Below are positions 8,901 through 16,333 of a stretch of DNA of 41,454 nucleotides, one piece after another. The position numbers and the translations under genes are program-made. Position 1 is the first letter of the stretch, and each line of letters begins with the position of its first letter. The notes under the pieces are model-generated. The model ran no database searches. It had not been told where the DNA came from and worked only from the letters and a program-made list of their open reading frames with translations. The DNA is from a virus: IMG/VR virus record IMGVR_UViG_3300037504_000709, positions 1-41,454 of that record. One strand, written 5' to 3'.

Positions 8901-9831
8901 TAACTGCATTTCCGCTTTGTAAATAATCGCCTGAAGAATAAGTTAATTGAAGAGGTTTAACTGTTGTAATAGTTCCTGCTGTATATGATTTAATTTCATT
9001 TAACTCATAGTATCCTGAAATATTTCCTCTATTTTGAATAATTAAAATCTGCTGTCCTGCTGAAAAACTACTATTAGTAGCACTCAATGTTTTTGTCCCC
9101 GCAGTGCCACTACAGGTACTATCAATCGGATCCCATTCTGTATTTGAGCTAATTGTGATATCTCCATCTGAACCATCTCCAAAAAAATCATCTGCTGTAC
9201 CTATACCAAATCTATAGCTTCTCTTATTCCCGTTCTCATTCCACTTAGATAAAATTATTTGCTCTTCATCTCCTGAAGGCAAACTTTCAGGTTTAATATA
9301 TGCCTCAAAAGACAAGTCTCCTGTAAGGCTAAGACTAGTGGTATCAGTTTTATTTAAATATTGAGAGCTATCAGCTTCTAAGATAAGTGATGCTTGATTG
9401 GTGGGATCTCCACCTTCACTTGCTAAATAGTCGTCTATAAAATTATCCTCTGTACACGGATTGGAGAGCCTTCCTAGCGTTTTATCCTGTGCATAATACA
9501 AAGCATCCTCTTCACCAAAATAAATAAGTCCATTACCTGATGAATTGGCTGCTGTATGCACCAAACTTGTAGTATCTGATTCTCGTAAGTAAATATTTCC
9601 TGATTGATCATAAAAATACAATCTATCACAGGCTCTTTGTCCCCAAAGAATTAAATCTTTTACCTGATTGTTAGAAATATTTTCACTTTTAGGATTAATA
9701 CGAACGCTCGTAGGATCACTCCTGTGATCTATGTTAAGTCCAAATGCAAATGAATTGGGTATACCTTGCTTTTTGCTTATAGCAATACCACCAGAGAAGT
9801 TTGTTTGACTGCCTATTGATTTTTTACTCAT
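5920..9831 (-). CDS. Giant tail protein: beta-propeller with nested LamG and glycine-rich modules (1303 aa)
   Basis: I choose ATG at 9831 (MSKKSIGSQTNFSGG), 2 nt after the adaptor stop; an upstream in-frame ATG at 9861 lies inside the adaptor gene. Numbering from 9861: residues 20-145 and about 980-1313 show repeated short beta motifs such as LYFYDQSGNIYLRES and LYAIAGYQGKILAYNGG, typical of propeller-type podovirus tail nozzle proteins. Residues about 155-222 and 650-790 are the two halves of a concanavalin/LamG-type domain (SLSFEAYIKPESL-like start, DGKIDDVRVW end). Between the halves is a 425-residue insert, its second part dominated by Gly runs (about 455-640) like polyglycine receptor-binding tips. 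Likely the tail hub/nozzle carrying the receptor-binding surface. Confidence 0.75.
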   Translation of the reverse strand: MSKKSIGSQTNFSGGIAISKKQGIPNSFAFGLNIDHRSDPTSVRINPKSENISNNQVKDLILWGQRACDRLYFYDQSGNIYLRESDTTSLVHTAANSSGNGLIYFGEEDALYYAQDKTLGRLSNPCTEDNFIDDYLASEGGDPTNQASLILEADSSQYLNKTDTTSLSLTGDLSFEAYIKPESLPSGDEEQIILSKWNENGNKRSYRFGIGTADDFFGDGSDGDITISSNTEWDPIDSTCSGTAGTKTLSATNSSFSAGQQILIIQNRGNISGYYELNEIKSYTAGTITTVKPLQLTYSSGDYLQSGNAVRTQVIVIPQYNNVTVNSGATWSCKDWNGTVGGVMVWKAKGTVTINGTINASHKGFRGGAMNTLTEMDPECQCHSDDFCPGAGQSGEDQKITNRPTTYDASNAFANQYYNGFHVRLVDEGNPYPFCTVSDVVPPIGGGGGGGAGSRHDDVGAGGAGGSYGTKGENAPDPINPDLNGYGGNSGSTYGDAQLSRVHLGAGGGGGGKGRGTKSLSALYAGDGGGALMLFGNNFTGTGAITSDGQDGADVPPYHDRGGCGGGAGGSILIKMNTGDFSDINVTYNGGSGGDGAPADPEYNTRGGDGGRGRSHVDYGTSFTGGGWGETSTKDSSLADADNLILFLDISDDGTSFERYSVDISDQIETGVWKRWGVVWDASTSSAEFFKNGISLGTRTGSNTSIDDNNSDFLVGASLDGSASPENFYDGKIDDVRVWSDKRTDSEMVNNNDKILNGEENNLVAYYKFDETLVDSQASANNNLSANSSGGSVDLILQEDDSSKILQEDSIGSITQETDAQLDFSDDVPFYGITDRNDLDLSNDVTGDTYTLLTIINEEADQKIEITPTKDPQKSLILDIDTVGTGDWTITIHDASNNTVASLTVENEELYTGLYEFIFDDVWRPTIGRTYHIHVTSSVSDAAIVSSVNDDLSTARYFLYYQFLIDDAYHPMTQMLNFIVIGNERYVGKLEGGGIFEPNHIILPSSYRVRCFAKWREYLAIGVTRGDAITDYDEGYIFFWDGTSDTYNFFVKVPEGGINALFTRKNTLYAIAGYQGKILAYNGGEGASIVHKIPGVDLDETLEIAPGAMTMWRGNIIIGGSLDTDSEEVYKGAYTYGKLNTSYPMSLGFEYSTSLGTQTDSDIKVGMVHPFGSELYMSWGQVGGYGLDKISITNDCFEEASLELLMTDSDLISDDKKVGLVIRAEFEELTSGQSVKLKYKKNRDENWTILTEQNGLGQTSARETLRGRLKELQFGVDLESEQGDPIILTGLTLEMAADRGRHA

Positions 9832-9833
9832 TA

Positions 9834-10796
9834 TTATTCTACCGTCACATCTAATGCCCAATTTTGATATTCAAAAGGTTTTTGCTTTGGTTTATTAGTA
9901 TATACTATTTGACTAGTATTTCTGCCTTGGTTATTATACCTATATTTAGCACCAAGATAACCACCCCTGATATAATTGGTTTTATTATTGTTATTAAAAT
10001 CTTCTGTGAAAAAATAATTACTCCAATTTTGTGCTTTAGTCATATCAGACCTGTAGCCTGCATAATAAAGAGATGCTACTCGGTAAGGAATAAATCTATG
10101 AAATTCTTGAGGAATATCTGGAGATTGTCCTATATTAAAAGAGAGTCCAGTAGCAGTACTTCCCTCATAATTTTTTGCCAGTTCAATTGTGTCTGAATCT
10201 GTGACACTAGCAATTTTATAAAAATAACTATCATTTTCTGATTTAAAATAAGCTCCCACCATCCAATCATCAAAAACCGTATCAGTTCCCTCAACAGTAG
10301 TACTACCATTAGTCACATCAACTTCACCATTATTCTCATCTAGATGTGACATTGGTGAAGAATGAGTGTTGATAACAAGAGTAATAGTTAAATCATCAGT
10401 GCTTGGAGTTGGGTATATACCCACATCATCGCCTCTAAAAAAGATATATTGAGGAATTGTCACACTCATCACATCAATTTCTTGTGTTTCATCCCAGGCT
10501 ACTTGGTCGTGAATAAATCTTAAAGGATAATCAATACCATTCAGCTCTAGTGTAGCACTCTCTATCTGATTAACATCTATTGGTAAATCATAATAAATTT
10601 GATCTTCAACAGTGTCTAAAGTTATTCTTTCTTTTGTTTTAAAAATTCCACAATCTGCTTTTATAAATTCAACTGTTTGATTAATTGAATTTTTAATAAA
10701 ATCTTCCACAGATTCGATGCCTCCATAACTGATAGAGTTGTCATCAAATGCTAGATTTTTACTATCTTGAATAAGTTGGCTAAATGTACGTCTCAT
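9834..10796 (-). CDS. Podovirus-type head-tail adaptor / tail tubular A-like protein (320 aa)
   Basis: ATG at 10796 (MRRTFSQLIQDSK) follows an AGGAAAAG ribosome site; the in-frame ATG at 10826 overlaps the terminator stem and is unlikely. N-terminal helices are followed by a beta-rich body with RITLDTVEDQIYYDLP, FFRGDDVGIYPTPS and a C-terminal PQEFHRFIPYRVASLYYAGYR segment. This arrangement is common in adaptor proteins that join the portal to a short tail. Its stop lies directly before the large propeller protein, matching the adaptor-nozzle pair of podoviruses. Confidence 0.7.
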   Translation of the reverse strand: MRRTFSQLIQDSKNLAFDDNSISYGGIESVEDFIKNSINQTVEFIKADCGIFKTKERITLDTVEDQIYYDLPIDVNQIESATLELNGIDYPLRFIHDQVAWDETQEIDVMSVTIPQYIFFRGDDVGIYPTPSTDDLTITLVINTHSSPMSHLDENNGEVDVTNGSTTVEGTDTVFDDWMVGAYFKSENDSYFYKIASVTDSDTIELAKNYEGSTATGLSFNIGQSPDIPQEFHRFIPYRVASLYYAGYRSDMTKAQNWSNYFFTEDFNNNNKTNYIRGGYLGAKYRYNNQGRNTSQIVYTNKPKQKPFEYQNWALDVTVE

Positions 10797-10811
10797 AAAT
10801 TCTTTTCCTAT

Positions 10812-10838
10812 AAAAAAACTCCCCATCAGGGGAGTTTA
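10812..10838 (-). terminator. Intrinsic terminator before the adaptor gene
   Basis: On the minus strand ACTCCCC-TGAT-GGGGAGT is followed by TTTTTTT: a 7-bp stem, 4-nt loop and 7-T tail. It separates the 11-12 kb gene group from the adaptor and propeller genes, whose expression must come from read-through or a local promoter I could not identify. Confidence 0.85.
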
Positions 10839-10875
10839 AACTTCCAACAATAAATTTATTATAATTCAATTTTTC

Positions 10876-11043
10876 CTATTTTTCTAGAGTATCAAGTTCT
10901 GTTGCAATAATTTTAATCATTTTAATAATACTTTTTAGATCTACTCGACCTAAACTATCCATTTTATCTATATACACATCCATTGTCTCTTCATCGCTTA
11001 TAGATTGTCCAAAAATTGTTTCAAATTTCTTTCTTAGTTTCAT
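10876..11043 (-). CDS. Small hypothetical protein, 55 aa
   Basis: A 55-codon gene starts with ATG at 11043, nine bases after a GGGAG ribosome site, and overlaps the end of the 189-residue gene in another frame. The product MKLRKKFETIFGQSISDE... is a helical, charged peptide with no recognised family. The good ribosome site and the coding overlap support it being real. Confidence 0.6.
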   Translation of the reverse strand: MKLRKKFETIFGQSISDEETMDVYIDKMDSLGRVDLKSIIKMIKIIATELDTLEK

Positions 11044-11590
11044 CGCTAATTTCTCCCATTAATTTTGCTTTTTTCTTATAAATTTTGTCTCCAATAGAGT
11101 CTAATATATCTTCTCTGATTCCTTTTTGGTGTATTATATCTTCTTGAGGCTCTTCATAGGTGTCTTTGCCGTGTTCTTTGACTACTCCTAACCAAATCTT
11201 ATCTGCATATTTTTGCCACACTTCTCTACCTTTGTAGTTGTTAACAGTTATAGCTTGCTGTTGTTCATATTTATGAATATATTCGCCTTTATTAAATTCT
11301 TTTTTATACTCTTCCCACCATTTTTTCCATTTCACATTAATAATGTGTTCCATCAATTCTTTTAAAAATTTTTCTGCTACAAATCTGGGTAAATCTTGAT
11401 TGCCTTTACCATATCCTACATCTTTTTTATATGCTGGAACAACCCATTTTTGTCCACTAATAGCCATATTCCACTTTACCGCTCTATCTTGAGCAGTTAC
11501 ATTGTGAACTCTAATAATATCAAGGCTTCTTCTTTCTGCTTCCGCCCGTTTTTTTAATTGTTTGCTTGAAACTGGTTTATATGCCATCAT
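11021..11590 (-). CDS. Hypothetical structural-region protein, 189 aa
   Basis: The product (MMAYKPVSSKQLKKRAEAERRSL) is basic and rich in Lys, Trp and Tyr with a central EHIINVKWKKWWEEYKKEF helix. No membrane segment or catalytic motif is evident. Its start overlaps the previous gene by 14 nt, indicating coupling. It sits in the tail cluster between coiled-coil proteins and the adaptor; a role in tail assembly is possible but unproven. Confidence 0.6.
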   Translation of the reverse strand: MMAYKPVSSKQLKKRAEAERRSLDIIRVHNVTAQDRAVKWNMAISGQKWVVPAYKKDVGYGKGNQDLPRFVAEKFLKELMEHIINVKWKKWWEEYKKEFNKGEYIHKYEQQQAITVNNYKGREVWQKYADKIWLGVVKEHGKDTYEEPQEDIIHQKGIREDILDSIGDKIYKKKAKLMGEISDETKKEI

Positions 11591-11771
11591 CTCTATATTT
11601 TGCTATTATCTTAATAATTGGTTTGTTAATAAGAAAAATGCCCTCATCATCTTTAATAGTTTCTACCTCTTTTACGATAGTTGATAATTCAATATTATTA
11701 TCCTGTAAAAATTTATTCAATAAAGTGTTAGCACTTTTCTTTTCTGGTATTTTTTTAGTTTTCTTTGGCAT
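11577..11771 (-). CDS. Small basic protein, 64 aa
   Basis: MPKKTKKIPEKKSANTLL begins with a Lys/Pro-rich tail followed by a helix-strand region (NNIELSTIVKEVETIKDDEG). It overlaps both neighbours by about 14-17 nt, typical of a coupled phage operon. No family is recognised. Confidence 0.55.
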   Translation of the reverse strand: MPKKTKKIPEKKSANTLLNKFLQDNNIELSTIVKEVETIKDDEGIFLINKPIIKIIAKYRDDGI

Positions 11772-12105
11772 TTATCTTTTCCTCTCTATTGTCAAGCTCC
11801 ATCTCTCTTTTGTCAAGCTCTTTTTCTCTTAAATCTAATACATCTTGTTTCTCTTCTAAAGCGTTAATTTCACTGCTAAGTAAGCTTAATTCATCTTTAA
11901 TTCTCTTTTCACGAAGATCAATATCATTTAATCTACGATTAGCCTTATTTTTAATTTTGAGGTTTTGTTCTTTACGAAGTACAATTTGACGCTCTTTTTT
12001 ATCTAAAAATTCTTCTCGCTCATCAAGCTTCTTTGTATAATCTTGTATAACAGATAGAAGTTTTTTAAGACTATCAAGCTTAACTAATACTTTTTTTAAG
12101 TCCAT
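11755..12105 (-). CDS. Coiled-coil protein, 116 aa
   Basis: Almost the whole sequence is a heptad-bearing coiled coil rich in Leu, Lys, Asp and Glu, with near-repeats such as LDLREKELDKREMELDNREEK. This could form a trimeric or dimeric rod joining appendage proteins or serve as a chaperone. It overlaps the next gene by 17 nt. Function is not identifiable beyond the coil. Confidence 0.65.
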   Translation of the reverse strand: MDLKKVLVKLDSLKKLLSVIQDYTKKLDEREEFLDKKERQIVLRKEQNLKIKNKANRRLNDIDLREKRIKDELSLLSSEINALEEKQDVLDLREKELDKREMELDNREEKINAKEN

Positions 12106-12120
12106 GTAATTTATTATACA

Positions 12121-13011
12121 CTAAGTTGTCTTACTTGTATAACAGGGAATATAATGGATTGTTCCATTAATATTTACTTTTTCCCACGCATTTACAGTTC
12201 CTGGTGTACTTTTAGTAGTTCCTGCGTCGATACAAACATGAGTGCCAGCGTCAGCATCAAATCTCATAACTGCTCCATCAGTAATAGTAATAGTTCCTGA
12301 AGTTTCAGTTTTACTTACATTATCTATTAACAAATAATTATGTCTGGTAACAGTATGATCTCCTCCATCAGTTACTGTATATGCAGGGGTAATTTGAGCT
12401 TTACTACTAGTATTATCCGTTACATCTCCAGTTAAGGTTTGGTCTTCTGTGATTACTAAGAGATCATTAAAGGTTGTGTTAGTATCATTAATTGTGAAAT
12501 TATTATCAGAACCTACATAAAAGTTTATAGGACGAGTTGAGGTGCTACTGGTTAAATAGTATTCATCATTATCCTCATCAAACCCCATCTTAATTTCTCC
12601 ATCAGTCCCTGCTCCTGCACTTGTAGTAATGCTTAATAAGTCTTCTGTTCCAGTTGTTGCACTGCCTTGAATATGAAAAAGTCCAGATCCAGCTGTAGTT
12701 GTGTTAACTAACACACTTCCTGAGTCAACAAAAAGCCCGTCTCCTGAAGAATCAGTTAACTTTAATCCATCAGTATCTCTAGCTTGAATTTGATCTGTAA
12801 TGATTTTGTTAGCATCTCCTGTATCCCAATCTGCTGATAGCTCTACAGAACCATCAGTTTGGATAAATTTGTCTAAAGTGTTGCCTGCCGTAATTTTTTT
12901 TGTTGTACCACTAGCAGCTTGAGATGTATCAGACACATCTACAATTGCTAGAGTATCACCTGATGCCCAACTTGTTATTTCTGTTAGTGATGTTATTTTG
13001 CTGTCTGCCAT
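12121..13011 (-). CDS. Tail fibre-like protein, 296 aa
   Basis: The product has an N-terminal Ser/Thr-rich beta region (ITSLTEITSWASGDTLAIVD, typical of phage structural adhesins) and a central block VELSADWDTGDANKI...DGLKLTDSSGDGLFV that matches the fibre encoded across the contig join. Its last 110 residues (TGDVTDNTSSKAQITPAYTV to VNINGTIHYIP) are homologous to the C-terminus of the 380-residue protein. A trimeric fibre with an exchangeable terminal domain is likely. Confidence 0.7.
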   Translation of the reverse strand: MADSKITSLTEITSWASGDTLAIVDVSDTSQAASGTTKKITAGNTLDKFIQTDGSVELSADWDTGDANKIITDQIQARDTDGLKLTDSSGDGLFVDSGSVLVNTTTAGSGLFHIQGSATTGTEDLLSITTSAGAGTDGEIKMGFDEDNDEYYLTSSTSTRPINFYVGSDNNFTINDTNTTFNDLLVITEDQTLTGDVTDNTSSKAQITPAYTVTDGGDHTVTRHNYLLIDNVSKTETSGTITITDGAVMRFDADAGTHVCIDAGTTKSTPGTVNAWEKVNINGTIHYIPCYTSKTT

Positions 13012-13019
13012 AATTTCCT

Positions 13020-13628
13020 TTAATAAATTACTACATTTGATTTTCTTACTCTAGTAGTTATAAAATTGTCTGAATTATTAATTAGGTTATAAGTTAATTC
13101 TGCTTCTTCTTGAGGAATTTCATATCCTCTCAATCTTGCTTCTGCAATTATACCTCTAAACTGATTATAAGCTGTTACTGCACCGCCACCACAAGTTGGA
13201 TAACCACCACCATCATCATTTTGTGGTCTAATTCCAAATGATACATCTCTTGCCGTACATTCACTTGGACTAGATCCAGCTTTGGGACTATTTGTATCTT
13301 CTGTGCCATTAATATATAAATGCATATTATTTGAAGAATCCATTGTAGCCACCAAATAGGTATATGAATCAGTAGGTATTGTTATAGAGCTAGTAAGAGT
13401 GGTAGTTCCACTACTGCTAGCTTCTTTATATTCAACAGTATTTGTATCAATTAAAGCTCTATTTTCTTGAAAAGCACCTTCTACATTTTCTGAGGTTATT
13501 AGATCTCCTGAATCTGCTATATCAACATCACTAGCATCCACATCAACTGTCAAGTTTTCAATATCATCTGTAGTCCATTTAGCTCCATACTTTACAAGAG
13601 GACTATAGTTTTTTGCTTTTAAACTCAT
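13020..13628 (-). CDS. Fibre/appendage protein with shared virion-anchor domain, 202 aa
   Basis: Residues 1-65 (KWTTDDIENLTVDVDASDVD and flanks) are nearly identical to the N-terminus of the neighbouring 380-residue protein, so both probably dock on the same virion site. The remainder is a beta-rich domain with TYLVATMDSSNNMHLYINGT, similar in pattern to LamG/sugar-binding folds. The pair gives the phage two appendages with one anchor. Confidence 0.7.
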   Translation of the reverse strand: MSLKAKNYSPLVKYGAKWTTDDIENLTVDVDASDVDIADSGDLITSENVEGAFQENRALIDTNTVEYKEASSSGTTTLTSSITIPTDSYTYLVATMDSSNNMHLYINGTEDTNSPKAGSSPSECTARDVSFGIRPQNDDGGGYPTCGGGAVTAYNQFRGIIAEARLRGYEIPQEEAELTYNLINNSDNFITTRVRKSNVVIY

Positions 13629-13643
13629 AAAATCTCTCCTTTA

Positions 13644-14786
13644 TTAACTATCTGCATAAAGTGCTATATGATAAAGTGTTCCATTAATATTTACCTTAAT
13701 TGATCCTCCTACCGTATTCCCTGTTTTATCAGTATTAGTTGTAGCTTGATGTGTACCCAAATCTTCATTAAATCTAAATAAACAAGCATCACTAACTGTC
13801 AGACTTCCTGCTCCAGTATTACTGGCTGTTAGGTTTATTATGTTCATGTAATTATGCCTTGTAATAGTAAAACTAGATGCGTCGTTTGCCGTATAAGAAG
13901 GATAAAGAGTTAAGCTACTAGAATAATCATCAGTGACACTTCCTGTAATTGTTTCTGTATCTTTAAGTCCAGCAGTACCAGTAACTTCTAATTTATAATT
14001 AAAATCTTGATTTCCAATACCAACATCTCCATCATAATTAAAAGTAATATATTTACCTGGTCCCACTTCAAATATTAAATAATCATTAGCCCAATCATTC
14101 ATAATGGTTGCTTTTTGATTTTCACCTCTAAAAAATGTTATATATCCCCATTCATCAGACGTTGCTCCAGTCCCCACCTGATCATAATCCGCTCTTATTC
14201 TCAAAATTGCTGCTCTTTGATCTGATATAATTTCCAGTGAAGCTTGATTTGTGTTATTTTTTATTTCAAAATCAGCACCAACCTCATTGCTATCAATTTT
14301 AAATGCACTATTTGCAGTAATTAAAGCGTCTGTATCACTAAAAGTAAATCCTTCACCACCATTTACACCAATATATCCGCCACTTGCAACATAAATATTA
14401 TCTGCTGTTATATCATATCCACTCACATCCAAATCACCAGTCAATGACACCGATCCATCGGCAAGTAAATAAGTTTCATCTAAAGCACTATTTGGAATAC
14501 CAGTAAAATTAGTCCCATCAAAAGTAGGACTAGAATTTGTAGTAACATCTTGATTTATATATAAATGATCTTCACCAGTACTAGTTGTATGGTTTGTATT
14601 ATCATCAATCAACCCTCTATTTTCTTGCAAAGCTCCTTCTGCATTTTCTGCAGCAATTAAACTACCAGAATCTGCTATATCAACGTCACTTGCATCCACA
14701 TCAACTGTTAAGTTTTCAATATCATCTGTAGTCCATTTAGCTCCTTGTGTGACAGCTGGACTATAATTTCTTGCTTTGAGTGTCAT
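13644..14786 (-). CDS. Tail fibre protein, 380 aa
   Basis: Three modules are visible: an N-terminal anchor (1-65) shared with the 202-residue protein; a middle with SSPTFDGTNFTGIPNSALDETY shared in part with the 498-residue fibre; and a C-terminal domain (SVTDDYSSSLTLYPSYTAND to VNINGTLYHIALY) shared with the 296-residue protein. The start ATG overlaps the upstream stop (ATGA). No chaperone or enzymatic motif is seen. Fibre function is inferred from the modular mosaic. Confidence 0.72.
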   Translation of the reverse strand: MTLKARNYSPAVTQGAKWTTDDIENLTVDVDASDVDIADSGSLIAAENAEGALQENRGLIDDNTNHTTSTGEDHLYINQDVTTNSSPTFDGTNFTGIPNSALDETYLLADGSVSLTGDLDVSGYDITADNIYVASGGYIGVNGGEGFTFSDTDALITANSAFKIDSNEVGADFEIKNNTNQASLEIISDQRAAILRIRADYDQVGTGATSDEWGYITFFRGENQKATIMNDWANDYLIFEVGPGKYITFNYDGDVGIGNQDFNYKLEVTGTAGLKDTETITGSVTDDYSSSLTLYPSYTANDASSFTITRHNYMNIINLTASNTGAGSLTVSDACLFRFNEDLGTHQATTNTDKTGNTVGGSIKVNINGTLYHIALYADS

Positions 14787-14989
14787 TCTTCTTTCCTTAT
14801 TACTATTTTTCTAACTTGTTTATCTTCTTTCATAATTTTCATTAAATCACTAAAAAAACCCAAAGTTTCTTCATCCATAGGAGAACTCATTTTATCAAAG
14901 TTATAAAAAGCCTGATCCTTGTTAATATTAAGACTACCCTTTATAAACCTTTTGCCATTTTTTATGTCAATTATAAATTTATATCTCAT
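14783..14989 (-). CDS. Small protein, 68 aa
   Basis: MRYKFIIDIKNGKRFIKGSL suggests a small alpha/beta fold with a helical C-terminus (LGFFSDLMKIMKEDKQVRK). It is coupled to the downstream fibre by an ATGA overlap. No family recognised; it may be a fibre assembly factor by position only. Confidence 0.55.
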   Translation of the reverse strand: MRYKFIIDIKNGKRFIKGSLNINKDQAFYNFDKMSSPMDEETLGFFSDLMKIMKEDKQVRKIVIRKEE

Positions 14990-14997
14990 ATTTCATA

Positions 14998-15456
14998 CTA
15001 CTCATATTTCATACTAAACCAATTAGTTCCATTAGAATAAAGAAATAAATTTCCATCTGCACCAATTGAAGCCGTTGCTGATCCATCAATGGTTTCACTT
15101 CCTTCTGTTGAAACTGTAATATTTCCAAGTCCGCCTTCATCTTTAATAATTACCAATCGTCCTGCTTCAACAGTAGCTGTTCCTAATTCAATATTAGCTC
15201 CCCCCTCAGGATCACCTACTCCCACAATATAATCGCTTGTGGTGGTTGTATAATTTTCAGATTTACTTATGTATCCTACAACTACTCCATTCATGGTGGT
15301 TTGACCTGTGTTTGTTACGCTTCCAGATTGAGTTACACTTCCAGATTGAGTTAAGTTTCCAGAAAGTGTTACATCTCCTGAAAAACTAACGTCTTTATCT
15401 GAGTTTACTCCTTGTTGATTGACTACTGGAATAAATTGTTCTAATTTTAAACTCAT
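14998..15456 (-). CDS. Short fibre-like protein with SGxVTxSG repeats, 152 aa
   Basis: The N-terminal half contains VTLSGNLTQSGSVTQSGSV, a repetitive beta pattern of trimeric fibre shafts. The C-terminal half (ITVSTEGSETIDGSATASIG...FLYSNGTNWFSMKYE) resembles a small beta-prism or head-fibre knob. It has an AAAGGAAA ribosome site. Likely a surface fibre or head decoration. Confidence 0.65.
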   Translation of the reverse strand: MSLKLEQFIPVVNQQGVNSDKDVSFSGDVTLSGNLTQSGSVTQSGSVTNTGQTTMNGVVVGYISKSENYTTTTSDYIVGVGDPEGGANIELGTATVEAGRLVIIKDEGGLGNITVSTEGSETIDGSATASIGADGNLFLYSNGTNWFSMKYE

Positions 15457-15490
15457 ATATTTTTCCTTTTTTTTGTTTAATTAACAAATT

Positions 15491-15519
15491 CTAGTCTCCC
15501 TGAGCGTAAGAGAGACTAG
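15491..15519. other. Intergenic hairpin between decoration and fibre genes
   Basis: CTAGTCTC pairs perfectly with GAGACTAG around a 13-nt loop. There is no clear T-run on the minus strand, so it looks more like an mRNA processing or stability hairpin, or a weak terminator, separating capsid from appendage genes. Confidence 0.5.
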
Positions 15520-15528
15520 ATTTATCAA

Positions 15529-16245
15529 TTAAATATATTTGTCATTTAATTTCAAGTAAACTGGTTGATATTCAGTAGCAACTCCTGCAGAGCCGTATAC
15601 TGTACCTAAAACCTGTTCACCAGCAGCGTCTGCAGCTTCAACAGCTCCAGCAACCCCTGTGCCGATTGTCACATCAACACCAGCAGCAACTGCTTCATCA
15701 AATAAAACACTGCATGGTCCACCAACTTGTAGCCAACCATAATAATTCTTGGTTATAGCTACAACCGGAACACCAACTGCCATATCTGCCTGATCTGTAG
15801 CACTAATCACAACACCACTTAAAGGATGTGCGACTAAATCTACATTAGTTTCACTAGCAGCACCATCAGTATCAATAGCCTCATCCAGATAAACCGTACA
15901 AGTACTATCAGCATCAGCAGCCAAGTTACCGGCAACCCTATAGCTTCTTCCTTCTCCAGTTCCATCTTGAACGACTAACTGACCTCCCTTGTAATAGTCT
16001 GCAGTTGCTGCAGTCCCACCAAGAGTAACCTTAACGGTTGTGTCTCCATCTGAAGGAACAGTTGCCCAGCTCATATCCTCATGGTCTGCGACCTGAGTTG
16101 GAGCTACTACAACTTTTCCTCTTGCAAGATTAGTGCCACCTGCTTTTGCATATACAAAAGTCTTATCTCTAAAGTTGGCAATTGTGCCTAAAGCGTTTTC
16201 TGCCACAGAAGATGTTTCTGTGAAAAAACTTGAACTTGCACTCAT
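15529..16245 (-). CDS. Capsid decoration-like protein, 238 aa
   Basis: The Ala/Gly/Val/Thr-rich, all-beta product (MSASSSFFTETSSVAENALG) lies directly after the capsid gene. Motifs KGGQLVVQDGTGEGRSYRVAG and YYGWLQVGGPC followed by VAAGVDVTIGTGVAGAVEAA are typical of head decoration proteins adjacent to HK97-fold capsids. It has a strong GGAAAGGGAAAA ribosome site, consistent with high expression. Confidence 0.7.
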   Translation of the reverse strand: MSASSSFFTETSSVAENALGTIANFRDKTFVYAKAGGTNLARGKVVVAPTQVADHEDMSWATVPSDGDTTVKVTLGGTAATADYYKGGQLVVQDGTGEGRSYRVAGNLAADADSTCTVYLDEAIDTDGAASETNVDLVAHPLSGVVISATDQADMAVGVPVVAITKNYYGWLQVGGPCSVLFDEAVAAGVDVTIGTGVAGAVEAADAAGEQVLGTVYGSAGVATEYQPVYLKLNDKYI

Positions 16246-16267
16246 AATATTTTCCCTTTCCTAACTA

Positions 16268-16306
16268 CCTAGTACTCTAGGTGTTAGAGATCTCTAGTAC
16301 TCTAGA
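16268..16306. other. Three adjacent palindromes between capsid and decoration genes
   Basis: CCTAG-TACT-CTAGG, then the perfect palindrome TAGAGATCTCTA, then TCTAG-TACT-CTAGA. The outer two have the same loop and a compensatory C/G to T/A change at the base of the stem. They would form hairpins in the capsid-decoration mRNA, perhaps setting stability or processing. Confidence 0.55.
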
Positions 16307-16333
16307 AATCTATAATTTTTAATAATGTAATCC

